Origin: Thermodesulfobacteriota bacterium
GTDB lineage: Bacteria; Desulfobacterota; Desulfocorpusculales; Desulfocorpusculum
DNA length: 8,939 bases
Assembly: GCA_028275295.1 (NCBI GenBank)
Contig: JAPWUY010000046.1
Span: 1-8,939, forward strand
Direction: 5' to 3'
In this document: in pieces, positions 1-6,403 of the stretch
Layout of the letters: every line of letters starts with the position of its first letter
Numbering within the stretch: position 1 is the first letter of the stretch
Position numbers and translations under genes: made by a program
The notes under the pieces: model-generated
What the model saw: the letters and a program-made list of their open reading frames with translations, nothing else
The model's database searches: none
Told to the model about the DNA's origin: nothing

Positions 1-549
1 GGCTGCATAAATGGCATGGATGGGAACAAGGGAAAATTCCCTCTGCTCTTCTCGGGGAGTATCCAGGACCTTTATCCCCTCGGTGACTCGGGCTATGGCA
101 TAAGTTCGAAAGCGAGAGAATCCAACCACAACCGATGCTCTCCTGCCCCTGGACAAGATGGCCTTTTGGAGCTTTTGAGCCCAGATCCATGGAGATGGGA
201 ACAGATGAGAGAGGCCCCTAACCCCGAGCCAGAAGACCCCCAGCGCATCCGAGACCTCCACCTCTGGGGAGAAGAGGAGAAGCAGCCGAGCAATTTGATC
301 CAGCTCTGAATTTATGTCCTCATCCGGGATGTGTGCAGCTCGCAAATGGGGCACGAGATTCAGGGCCTGAGCATATCGCATCCCAGGAGTTATCCCCGAC
401 TCCTCGGCCTCAGGGCTCACCCAGAGGATCTCCCCCTGGGGCCTTTCCTGGGCCACTACCACTGCCGGAAGTCCCTTCCACTGGGGATAACGGTCCAGGA
501 GGAGTTGGAGGGGAAGCTTCGGGATGTCAACACAGGCCAGGCGGTCCAT
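1..549 (-). CDS. imuB: ImuB-like, catalytically degenerate Y-family polymerase (3' truncated by window edge)
   Basis: The first 183 codons are visible and the frame is still open at the left edge. ImuB is the Y-family polymerase homologue that acts as hub of the SOS mutasome, linking the beta clamp, ImuA and DnaE2 in error-prone translesion synthesis. The N-terminus (CVDIPKLPLQLLL, residues 6-18) matches the first palm strand: D8 is kept, but the next position normally used for metal binding is proline. The second active-site strand reads SDALGVFWLGVRGLSHLF (100-117). The Asp-Glu pair expected before the F-W-L core is Gly-Val, and the later Asp is Gly109, so polymerase activity is not expected, as in known ImuB proteins. 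The ATG lies inside the end of imuA (23-base overlap) and is set by an AAGGAGGT site 8 bases upstream. The C-terminal clamp-binding region is outside the window. An unrelated catalytically active DinB is unlikely given these losses. Confidence 0.88.
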   Translation of the reverse strand, partial: MDRLACVDIPKLPLQLLLDRYPQWKGLPAVVVAQERPQGEILWVSPEAEESGITPGMRYAQALNLVPHLRAAHIPDEDINSELDQIARLLLLFSPEVEVSDALGVFWLGVRGLSHLFPSPWIWAQKLQKAILSRGRRASVVVGFSRFRTYAIARVTEGIKVLDTPREEQREFSLVPIHAIYAA

Positions 550-1177
550 GGCAAACTACCTCCTTGACCCAGCCAGGACCAAACCTCTTGTCCTTCAAGG
601 CAGTGAAGTAACAGGAGAATTTGACTTCGTCCGAGCTCCTGCGAGTCGCCCCAACCCTAAGGGAAATCAGAGAGCTCAAAGAGGGGGCTTCCTGGGTTTT
701 CTCAGTGAGAAAAACTATGGCCATGTCATGGCCCCGGGCAAGACCCGCAAGTCTCGTCTGGAGGGGAAGGGGAACATCTCCCCTCGCCCCTAGATCCACA
801 ATCAGGAGTCCAAAGGCTCCTGTGCGAGCCAAACGATCCGCAGCTCTGGCCATGGACCTTCCATCGGGACACCGAATCACAGGAAGGGCCCTGAGATCCA
901 CTCCCATCTCGGCCATATCTGGAGGATAAAAACTGGTGTCCCTGTTAGTGATCCAGGCCACGGGTTCCCCTCTCATCTGGGCCTCAAGCACCAGAAGAGA
1001 GGCCAAGGTGAGAACAGAGGAATTCCCCAATCCCGAGATTTCTGTGAGCCTCCCCCTTAAATCGACCCAAGGAAGCTCCTCCCTCTTTTGGACCCTTTGT
1101 CCCGGGACTACGGAGATGGATCTGGCCCATTGTTTGCCCATGAGAAGCCCGAGTCCAACCCTCTCGACCACTGCCAT
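527..1177 (-). CDS. imuA: ImuA-like RecA-fold protein of the SOS mutasome
   Basis: 216 residues. ImuA proteins are short RecA/SulA-related proteins that work with ImuB and DnaE2 in SOS mutagenesis. The RecA-like core starts at about residue 41 (GRLTEISGLGN), equivalent to the start of the RecA P-loop strand. The loop is SGLGNSSVLTLA (48-59) and lacks the GKT/GKS lysine and threonine, so ATP binding in the RecA manner is doubtful. A Walker-B-like strand LLIVDLG lies at 124-130, and the C-terminal core KRFGPGW (197-203) resembles the late RecA-core strand. The ATG at 1177 has AAGGAGG 5 bases upstream (1183-1189), 42 bases after the lexA stop. The position between lexA and imuB supports the call strongly. 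Individual ImuA families are poorly conserved, so the name depends partly on context. Confidence 0.85.
   Translation of the reverse strand: MAVVERVGLGLLMGKQWARSISVVPGQRVQKREELPWVDLRGRLTEISGLGNSSVLTLASLLVLEAQMRGEPVAWITNRDTSFYPPDMAEMGVDLRALPVIRCPDGRSMARAADRLARTGAFGLLIVDLGARGDVPLPLQTRLAGLARGHDMAIVFLTEKTQEAPSLSSLISLRVGATRRSSDEVKFSCYFTALKDKRFGPGWVKEVVCHGPPGLC
558..565 (-). promoter_or_regulatory. Strong Shine-Dalgarno site for imuB inside imuA
   Basis: The minus strand reads AAGGAGGT, an almost perfect anti-16S match, 8 bases before the imuB ATG at 549. It lies within the last codons of imuA. It fixes the imuB start and indicates translational coupling of the two mutasome genes. Confidence 0.8.
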
Positions 1178-1219
1178 TTTGGCCTCCTTCCAACTACAGA
1201 GACCCCCTTCTCCGGGGAC

Positions 1220-1843
1220 TCAAATAGCCCCCAGTGAGGTAGATTCCAGATAACGCCTGATCTCTATCACCTTTCCCAAGATGGTGAGCTCATGGGGGGA
1301 TACGGTAATGGGAGGATAGGCAGGATTTTCAGCCCTCAACTCCATATGCCCTTGTCTCACAATGAGCCTTTTGAGGGTCGCCTCATCCTCCACCATTGCA
1401 ACTACTATGTCTCCACTTTCAGCCGTAGGTTGCCTCCTCACTATGGCTATATCCCCCGGAAGGATCCCCGCTCCCACCATGCTTTCACCTTTTACCCTGA
1501 GGGCAAAAAGCTCTCCTTTATTCCTCTCCATGGACACGGGCAAATATCCATCCGGATCCTCGATGGCGGTTGTGAGGGGACCAGCCTGCACCCTTCCTAG
1601 AATGGGCACGAGGATTACGCCGCCTGTCTCCTCAGCAAGGCTGTATCCACGAGCTCTCCCGGGCTCCCTCCTGAGTTTTCCCTCCGCAACCAGGTTTTCC
1701 AGATGCCGTCTGGCAGTCTCCACAGCCCTAAAGCCCATGGCATGCTGGACCTCTCTCACGGTTGGTGGATGTCCAGCCAAAATCCGCTCCCTGACGAATC
1801 TCCAGACCCTCTCCCTAGTCTTCCCTTGGGGGGTATATGCCAT
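1220..1843 (-). CDS. lexA: LexA repressor, SOS-response transcriptional regulator
   Basis: 207 residues, the usual LexA size. LexA represses DNA-damage genes until activated RecA stimulates its self-cleavage. The N-terminal winged-helix domain covers about residues 8-65, with PPTVREVQHAMGF (26-38) as the first half of the helix-turn-helix and VETARRHLENL following. The cleavage site is Ala87-Gly88 (VQAGPL). The catalytic serine is Ser121 in VKGESMVGAG and the lysine is Lys158 in EDEATLKRL, so autoproteolysis should be intact. I chose the ATG at 1843, preceded by GGGAGGAGG. Longer in-frame starts at 1939 and 1879 fall upstream of or inside the promoter and would add an unrelated N-terminus. 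Its promoter carries nested palindromes, implying autoregulation. imuA and imuB follow directly, so LexA probably controls them as well. Confidence 0.96.
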   Translation of the reverse strand: MAYTPQGKTRERVWRFVRERILAGHPPTVREVQHAMGFRAVETARRHLENLVAEGKLRREPGRARGYSLAEETGGVILVPILGRVQAGPLTTAIEDPDGYLPVSMERNKGELFALRVKGESMVGAGILPGDIAIVRRQPTAESGDIVVAMVEDEATLKRLIVRQGHMELRAENPAYPPITVSPHELTILGKVIEIRRYLESTSLGAI

Positions 1844-1877
1844 TGCCTCCTCCCTTCCGGTGAATTCCCCACATTCC

Positions 1878-1906
1878 ATTAAACAGACATTTGTCTGCCT
1901 TGTCAA
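1878..1906 (-). promoter_or_regulatory. Sigma70 promoter of the lexA-imuA-imuB operon
   Basis: On the minus strand the -35 is TTGACA (1906-1901, perfect) and the -10 is TTTAAT (1883-1878, five of six), with a 17-base spacer. Transcription should start near 1871, leaving a leader of about 28 bases before the lexA ATG. It begins only 15 bases after the stop of the upstream membrane-protein gene. LexA operators overlap it. Confidence 0.85.
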
Positions 1907-1912
1907 GACAAA
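1884..1912 (-). promoter_or_regulatory. Probable LexA operator: nested dyads over the lexA promoter
   Basis: On the plus strand, 1886-1910 reads as half-sites GACA-N2-TGTC-N5-TGTC-N2-GACA. Three perfect dyads can be drawn: CAGACA-TT-TGTCTG (1884-1897, wholly within the promoter spacer), TTGTC-AA-GACAA (1900-1911, over the -35), and TTTGTCT-N9-AGACAAA (1890-1912). Repressor bound to any of them would block RNA polymerase. LexA operators differ widely between phyla, so I infer the identity from position, not from a known consensus. Confidence 0.7.
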
Positions 1913-1920
1913 AAATCTCG

Positions 1921-2904
1921 TCAACCCACCCTTCCCCAATTACCTCCTCTCGCGAGCAAGCCGTAACATACCAATCCCACCACAGCCCAAAAACCCTTGG
2001 TCACCCTCAAGACCACTCCAAAGGCAAGTCCGGTCGCTCCCTTCAAGCCCATGAGATCGAAAAGCAAAGCCCTGGACCCCTCCTGAACCCCAACCCCAGC
2101 AGGGACCATAAACCCCACAAGATCAAACCAAGCCCCCAAAAACCATATTATCGCTGCCCTCCCCAAGGACCCCGAACCCACAACCCATCGGAGAAACAAC
2201 TCCACTTGAAGGATCCCCATGGAGAAACCCACCATGTGCCACAGGATGGCCCTGTAAAGATCCCCCGGCCTTTCCCTGTGGAATGCCTCCAAATCCCTGT
2301 CCACCTCCGTGAGCCAACGGGCCGCAGAGGCCACAAATCTTCCCCCAAATCCTTTTCTCTCGAGGGCCCTCGCAATTCCTCCGAGCTTTCCTCTTTTCTG
2401 AAGCCAAAGGAAGCCCCCTATACCGGCTGAGAAACAGGCTGTGCTCAAAACCCAAATGACCACAAACCCCCAAGGGAGAGAAACCATCCAGAGGGTGGCG
2501 AAAGAACCTATGGACACGAACAACAATTGGGCAGATGCCAAGGCGAGCTTGCCCACTATTACACTGGCTGTGGCCCCAACCCCATCCCCGAGGGCTCCAA
2601 GGAGCACCCCCTTCACGACTTCCCCGCCCATGTGGGCAGTAGGTGTGAGATAATTGAACGACATTCCCGCCTGACGGATCATTCCCACCTTGAGCCAGGA
2701 AAGCTCCCTACATTTTCCACTCATGCACCTTCTCCAGCCCATGGTGTGAAAAAACTCCCCGAGCCCCTCCAACCCTATGAGGAAAACCCACCCCCAGCCA
2801 ATGAGGGAGAGATGATGAAGCACTTCCCCTGGGCCGAGTCTGAGAAAAACCCAAAGGAGAAGAGCTACTCCCCCGGCAAAGAAGATCCTGTGAACCCACC
2901 TCAT
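1921..2904 (-). CDS. Lysylphosphatidylglycerol-synthase TM-region / flippase-like integral membrane protein
   Basis: 327 residues from the ATG at 2904, very hydrophobic, with hydrophobic stretches near residues 7-24, 33-50, 112-140, 145-167, 221-240, 247-270 and 287-318. It has the family hallmarks PTAHMGGEVVKG (88-99) and PAGVGVQEGS (268-277), comparable to the PxxxGGE and PGGxGxxE motifs of the LPG_synthase_TM (UPF0104, YbhN/AglD/HpnL-like) family. Members are thought to move lipids or lipid-linked intermediates across the inner membrane, and some sit in hopanoid or glycolipid loci. No soluble lysyl-transferase domain is present, so it is not a full MprF. The start is uncertain: the ATG has GAGGG only 3 bases upstream, and an in-frame TTG at 2934 would add ten residues. 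lexA follows 77 bases downstream with its own promoter, so a functional link is not implied. The lipid substrate cannot be named. Confidence 0.82.
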   Translation of the reverse strand: MRWVHRIFFAGGVALLLWVFLRLGPGEVLHHLSLIGWGWVFLIGLEGLGEFFHTMGWRRCMSGKCRELSWLKVGMIRQAGMSFNYLTPTAHMGGEVVKGVLLGALGDGVGATASVIVGKLALASAQLLFVSIGSFATLWMVSLPWGFVVIWVLSTACFSAGIGGFLWLQKRGKLGGIARALERKGFGGRFVASAARWLTEVDRDLEAFHRERPGDLYRAILWHMVGFSMGILQVELFLRWVVGSGSLGRAAIIWFLGAWFDLVGFMVPAGVGVQEGSRALLFDLMGLKGATGLAFGVVLRVTKGFWAVVGLVCYGLLARGGNWGRVG

Positions 2905-3160
2905 GAACCCTCGAAGCCCCCAAAGACCGTTCAATTACACCTAACGGGAAGAGAGCTACTCCCCACGAGAGAAAATTCCGAGAGGGCCTGGGCATCGGCA
3001 TCGGATTCTCCCATGGAGATCCTCGAGTGGCCCCATCCCAACACCCGAAGGCCAATTATGGTCACCTCCTCGGGTTGGCACAAGGGGTCGCCTGAGGCGT
3101 TCCAAGGGTTGCGGAAGGGCGATCTTTTTCGGTGAGTGGAGAAAGGTGCGCGCAAGGGGC
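2905..3160. other. Divergent intergenic region without a convincing gene
   Basis: This stretch and the leader to 3321 separate the membrane-protein gene from the EF-G operon. I see no plus-strand gene with a ribosome-binding site. On the minus strand a roughly 44-codon frame (GTG near 3066 to the TGA at 2931) has GAGGAG directly abutting its start, too close to be a normal site, and no recognisable product. The only small repeat is a tandem GGCATC at about 2990-3001. A weak left-facing promoter candidate is listed separately. Confidence 0.5.
3055..3083 (-). promoter_or_regulatory. Candidate promoter for the membrane-protein gene
   Basis: On the minus strand TTGTGC (3083-3078) and CATAAT (3060-3055) are separated by 17 bases. 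The -10 matches five of six consensus bases, the -35 only three. It would give a leader of roughly 115-145 bases. It is the best left-facing candidate in the intergenic region but could be chance. Confidence 0.3.
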
Positions 3161-3191
3161 TTGAGAAGCGAGGGATAAGTGGGTGTATAAT
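3161..3191 (+). promoter_or_regulatory. Probable promoter of the EF-G-like / MOSC / mogA operon
   Basis: A perfect TATAAT lies at 3186-3191. The best -35 is TTGAGA at 3161-3166 with a 19-base spacer, longer than ideal. Transcription would start near 3198, giving a leader of about 124 bases before the ATG at 3322. The downstream genes are overlapped or coupled and need no other promoter. Confidence 0.55.
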
Positions 3192-3197
3192 GTGTAA

Positions 3198-3321
3198 CTC
3201 AAGGCCACTTCCGCCTCGGGGAGTCATCCTTTCCAGCGGGGTCGAGGATTCCCATCCTCGAGGATCTTCCCTGAGGTCAGGGAGCCCGGAACCTCAATCT
3301 CACGGACTTGGAGCAAAGCTC
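3198..3321 (+). promoter_or_regulatory. Structured 5' leader of the EF-G-like gene
   Basis: The leader holds a perfect 8-bp hairpin with 4-base loop, TCGAGGAT / ATCCTCGA (3242-3249 with 3254-3261). The second arm can also pair with a repeat of TCGAGGAT at 3258-3265, because ATCCTCGAGGAT is itself a perfect palindrome. A second hairpin, TCCCTG-AGGT-CAGGGA (3268-3283), competes with a longer stem TGAGGT / ACCTCA (3272-3277 with 3291-3296). CCTCG at 3214-3218 can also pair with CGAGG at 3243-3247. Such alternative pairings would suit post-transcriptional control. I do not recognise a known riboswitch class, and no U-run terminator is present. Confidence 0.45.
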
Positions 3322-5412
3322 ATGGCACAGGCAGACGTCACCCAGGTAAGAAGTGTAGCGCTCATAGGACATGCGGGATGCGGGAAGACCTCTTTGGCTG
3401 AGGCCATCTTGTTCGATGCCAAGGTGACAACCCGCATGGGGAGGGTGGAAGAGGGAAACACCGTGATGGATTTCGAGCCGGAAGAAATCCGAAGGGTCAA
3501 GTCCTTGGGGACAGCCCTGGGATTCTTGGACTGGAAAAAATACAGAATCTATCTAGCGGACACCCCGGGTGACAGCAACTTCTTCGCGGACACCTACCTC
3601 GCCCTCGAGGCTGTAGACGGGGCAGTGCTGGTGGTGGAAGCTGTAGATGGGGTGAAGGTCCAGACGGAGAAGGCTTGGCAGAGGTGCACGGATCTGGGAA
3701 TCCCCGCCTTGATCTTCGTGAACAAGATGGACAGGGAAAGGGCGGACTTTTTCAAGACCCTCGAAGACATAAAGAAGATCTTGGGAATAAGGCCCGTGGT
3801 GCTGCAAATGCCCATTGGCGAGGAAAGCTCCTTCGAGGGAGTCGTGGATCTCCTCGCCATGAGGGCCCACTACTACAAGAAGGATGGCTCTGGCAATTAT
3901 TCCACAGGCGAGGTGCCTTCCCATCTGGCTGAGAAGGTCACGGAGTTCAGGGAGAAGATGGTGGAGGATGTTGCAGAGGCGGACGATGAACTCATGGAGA
4001 AGTATCTGGAGGAAGGCTCCCTCAGCGAGGAAGAGATACTGAGAGGCCTCGTCGCTGGGGTCGTGTCCTGTAAGCTCGTTCCAGTTATGTGCGGATCCGC
4101 GACCTTGAACGTGGGTGTGAGTCATCTTTTGGACGGGATAGTCCAATTGCTCCCATCTCCCGCCCAAAGGCCCCCGAAGGAAGGCAAGGTCCCACAAACA
4201 GGCGAGAAGGCCCTCAGAGAGCCCAGCTCGGACGCACCCTTTTCGGCCTTCGTTTTCAAGACCCTTACGGATCCATATGCGGGGAAGCTGACAATATTCA
4301 GGGTCGTCTCCGGGACCCTGTCTGCGGACTCCACAGTCTTCAACTCCAGTAGGTCAGTGAAGGAGAGATTTGGCCAGCTCCTTCTCCTCCAGGGGAAGAC
4401 CCAGGTTCCCGTTGAGAGTTTGGGGCCAGGTGCAATGGCGGCTGTCGCCAAATTGAAGGAGACCCGCACTGGCGATACCCTCTGCGATGAGAAGGCACCC
4501 ATAGTATACGAGCTCAAGCCCCTTCCTCCAGCCATCATCGCATACGCCATAGAGCCCAAGACAAGGGAGGATGAGGACAAGGTCATGAGCTCCCTCCAGA
4601 GGCTCATGGAAGAGGACCCCACCTTGAGGCTCCATCGAGATGATCAGACGAGGGAGATCATCCTCCAGGGCATGGGTCGATCGCATCTCGACGTGGCAGT
4701 GGAAAAGCTCAAGAGGAAATTCAGCTTGGAAGTCAACATGAAAACACCCAAGGTGCCATATCGGGAGACCATAAAGTCCGAGAGAAAAGGCGTCATCTAT
4801 AGGCACAAGAAGCAGACAGGCGGTAGGGGGCAGTTCGCGGAGGTCCATTTCGATATCTCACCGCTGCCCAGGGGGCAGGGATATGAGTTCGTGGAGAACC
4901 TCACGGGAATGAACGTTCCGAGAAACTTCGTCCCAGCAGTTGAGAAGGGTGTCCAAGAGGCGATGCTCTCTGGACCTCTGGCCGGCTACCCAGTTACGGA
5001 CGTGAAGGTGAGGTTCTATGACGGAAAATCTCACGAAGTTGACTCCTCGGACATGGCCTTCAAGATAGCTGCCTCAATGTGCTTCAAGAAAGGGGTGATG
5101 GAGGCCAATCCCGTCCTCCTGGAGCCCATAATGAACGTCGAGGTGATAGTCCCCGAAGAATACATGGGTGACGTGATAGGGGATCTCAATGGCAGACGGG
5201 GAAGAGTTTTGGGGATGGAGGACAGGGGCGCCTTCAAGGTCATAAAGGCCCAGGTCCCTTACTCGGAGATCTTGATGTACGAGCCGGATCTCACCTCCAT
5301 GACTAGCGGAAGGGGCTCGTACACCATGGAGCTCTCCCATTACGATGAGGTCCCGCCTCACCTGGCGGAGAAGGTGATCCAGCAGGCCAAGGCCCAAAAG
5401 GGTGAGGGTTAA
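3322..5412 (+). CDS. fusA: EF-G-like translational GTPase (EF-G2 type)
   Basis: 696 residues, normal EF-G length. EF-G drives ribosome translocation by GTP hydrolysis; paralogues of this type may have specialised or weaker roles. The GTPase domain shows G1 GHAGCGKT (16-23), G3 DTPGDSNF (80-87), G4 NKMD (134-137) and a G5 SAT. Domain II, domain III (QGMGRSHLDV), domain IV (QTGGRGQFAEVHF) and domain V (GDLNGRRGR) follow in order, so the protein is complete. Two departures from housekeeping EF-G stand out: the P-loop is not AHIDAGKT, and the catalytic His of DTPGH is Asp84. Switch I carries the EF-G2-like DFEPEEIRR. I chose the ATG at 3322 with GGAG 8 bases upstream. The frame is open from a GTG at 3136, but that lies upstream of the promoter and adds no family sequence. 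The next gene starts within its stop codon. The symbol denotes the family; fusA2 may be the better name. Confidence 0.9.
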   Translation: MAQADVTQVRSVALIGHAGCGKTSLAEAILFDAKVTTRMGRVEEGNTVMDFEPEEIRRVKSLGTALGFLDWKKYRIYLADTPGDSNFFADTYLALEAVDGAVLVVEAVDGVKVQTEKAWQRCTDLGIPALIFVNKMDRERADFFKTLEDIKKILGIRPVVLQMPIGEESSFEGVVDLLAMRAHYYKKDGSGNYSTGEVPSHLAEKVTEFREKMVEDVAEADDELMEKYLEEGSLSEEEILRGLVAGVVSCKLVPVMCGSATLNVGVSHLLDGIVQLLPSPAQRPPKEGKVPQTGEKALREPSSDAPFSAFVFKTLTDPYAGKLTIFRVVSGTLSADSTVFNSSRSVKERFGQLLLLQGKTQVPVESLGPGAMAAVAKLKETRTGDTLCDEKAPIVYELKPLPPAIIAYAIEPKTREDEDKVMSSLQRLMEEDPTLRLHRDDQTREIILQGMGRSHLDVAVEKLKRKFSLEVNMKTPKVPYRETIKSERKGVIYRHKKQTGGRGQFAEVHFDISPLPRGQGYEFVENLTGMNVPRNFVPAVEKGVQEAMLSGPLAGYPVTDVKVRFYDGKSHEVDSSDMAFKIAASMCFKKGVMEANPVLLEPIMNVEVIVPEEYMGDVIGDLNGRRGRVLGMEDRGAFKVIKAQVPYSEILMYEPDLTSMTSGRGSYTMELSHYDEVPPHLAEKVIQQAKAQKGEG

Positions 5413-5945
5413 TGGTCGTTCTCGATGACATAGAGGGATCCGGGAAGGTCAATCCGGGGTCGCCCATGGAGAAGCTTGCAGAAGGGAGGGAACTCAAGGA
5501 GATCGCGGAGGCCGAGCCCCAAGATGAGGAGGACAGAGCCAACCTCATCTCGAGAATACAGAGAATGACGGTATCTGAAAGGATCAAACTGGCCCTCCTC
5601 GGCAACAAGGAAGTGAGGACCATCTTGATCAGGGATCCTGTGAAATCGGTGCAAGTTGCCGTGATCCAGAATCCCAGAATAACCGAGACCGAGGTGGAGA
5701 GAATAGCGGCCTCGAGAAACGTGGACGAGGAAGTCCTGAGGCTGATCCTCAAGAACAGGAACTGGACCAAGCTCTACCCCGTGAAAGTTGCCCTGGTGAA
5801 GAATCCCAAGACTCCCATAAAGGAGAGCTTGAGGCTTCTCTTCCACCTAAGGGAAAGGGAATTGAAAGAGGTCGCAGCATCGAAAAACCTTCCAAATCCC
5901 GTGATAGTTGCGGCCAAAAAGCTCCTCTCGGAGAGAAATCCGTGA
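5412..5945 (+). CDS. Conserved hypothetical protein with HEAT-like helical repeats
   Basis: 177 residues with no signal peptide or membrane segment, so probably cytoplasmic. After an acidic, low-conservation N-terminus (1-45), the rest is built of helical units with recurring phrases: LLGNKEVRTILIRDP (62-76), VQVAVIQNPRITETEV (80-95), RIAASRNVDEEVL (97-109), VKVALVKNPKTPIKESL (124-140) and EVAASKNLPNPVI (153-165). The repeated V-x-x-A-x-x-x-NP-x-T/I pattern, roughly 35-40 residues apart, suggests a short HEAT or leucine-rich-variant solenoid used for protein binding. I recall similar hypothetical proteins from deltaproteobacteria but know of no assigned function. The ATG shares its A with the TAA of the EF-G-like gene (TAATG), with GAGGG just upstream, so translation is coupled. 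The following MOSC gene overlaps its end by 4 bases. A role tied to the GTPase or the ribosome is only guilt by association. Confidence 0.85.
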   Translation: MVVLDDIEGSGKVNPGSPMEKLAEGRELKEIAEAEPQDEEDRANLISRIQRMTVSERIKLALLGNKEVRTILIRDPVKSVQVAVIQNPRITETEVERIAASRNVDEEVLRLILKNRNWTKLYPVKVALVKNPKTPIKESLRLLFHLRERELKEVAASKNLPNPVIVAAKKLLSERNP

Positions 5946-6403
5946 AACATGCCCCCAGTGGGAAGGTCATAAGGGTGTCCATAAGCGAGGAGAAGGGAGT
6001 TCCCAAGACCAATGTCCCGGAAGTCCATTTGGTGGAGGACTGGGGGGTCGAGGGAGATGCGCACGCGGGATTCTGGCACAGGCAAGTGAGCCTTCTCGCT
6101 GCAGAGAGTATAGAGAAAATGAGGGAGAAAGGCCTGGAGGTAGGCCCGGGAGATTTTGCCGAGAACATAACCACAGAAGGCATGGACCTAGTGGGACTTC
6201 CTGTGGGGACGAGGCTGAGGGTTGGCTCAGAGGTCATCCTGGAGGTCTCTCAAATAGGAAAGGAGTGCCATACGGGATGCGCCATTTTCAAACAGGTGGG
6301 AAGCTGCATAATGCCGAAGGAGGGCATATTCGCCAAAGTGATCAAAGGGGGAAAAGTGAGGCCGGGAGACCCCATATGGGTGCTTGAGCAAGGACAGGAA
6401 TGA
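5942..6403 (+). CDS. MOSC domain-containing protein
   Basis: 153 residues, essentially one MOSC domain. MOSC domains (from MOCO sulfurase C-terminal) bind molybdenum cofactor or carry activated sulfur in cofactor delivery. Recognisable family segments are VEGDAHAGFWHRQVSLL (36-52), VGPGDFAENITTEG (67-80), LPVGTRLRVG (86-95) and the cysteine-rich stretch GKECHTGCAIF (106-116) with C109, C113 and a further C122, followed by PKEGIFAKVIKGG (125-137) and RPGDPI. The GTG start at 5942 overlaps the previous stop (GTGA), with GGAG 8 bases upstream. The end overlaps mogA by ATGA. MOSC and MogA domains are known to occur fused in one polypeptide, so the adjacent coupled genes probably act together on molybdopterin. 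The actual substrate is not determined by the sequence. Confidence 0.92.
   Translation: MKHAPSGKVIRVSISEEKGVPKTNVPEVHLVEDWGVEGDAHAGFWHRQVSLLAAESIEKMREKGLEVGPGDFAENITTEGMDLVGLPVGTRLRVGSEVILEVSQIGKECHTGCAIFKQVGSCIMPKEGIFAKVIKGGKVRPGDPIWVLEQGQE

Noticed and set aside
1204..1217. CCCC/GGGG hairpin between lexA and imuA
   Set aside because: Only four pairs and no T-run; too weak to call an attenuator or terminator.
1844..1939. N-terminal extension of LexA from in-frame starts at 1939 or 1879
   Set aside because: These codons overlap the lexA promoter and operators, and the extension has no LexA-like sequence; the ATG at 1843 has a strong ribosome-binding site.
2931..3066. Possible 44-residue minus-strand peptide ahead of the membrane-protein gene
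   Set aside because: Its purine-rich site abuts the GTG with no spacing, its product is unrecognisable, and it may lie upstream of the candidate transcription start.
2527..3135. 202-codon plus-strand open frame opposite the membrane-protein gene
   Set aside because: It is antisense to a clear multi-pass membrane protein and its product is compositionally odd, with no recognisable domain or ribosome-binding site.
3269..3296. Resemblance of GGTCAGG...CCCGGAA to the SRP (4.5S) RNA core
   Set aside because: The conserved GGAAGCAGCC side and the flanking helix are missing; the match is limited to a few bases.
3136..3321. 62-residue N-terminal extension of the EF-G-like protein from a GTG at 3136
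   Set aside because: The GTG is upstream of the TATAAT box, the residues do not resemble EF-G, and the ATG at 3322 has a proper ribosome-binding site at the domain start.
4864..4878. CTGCCC-AGG-GGGCAG hairpin inside the EF-G-like gene
   Set aside because: It sits in the middle of conserved domain IV coding sequence and is readily explained by codon choice.
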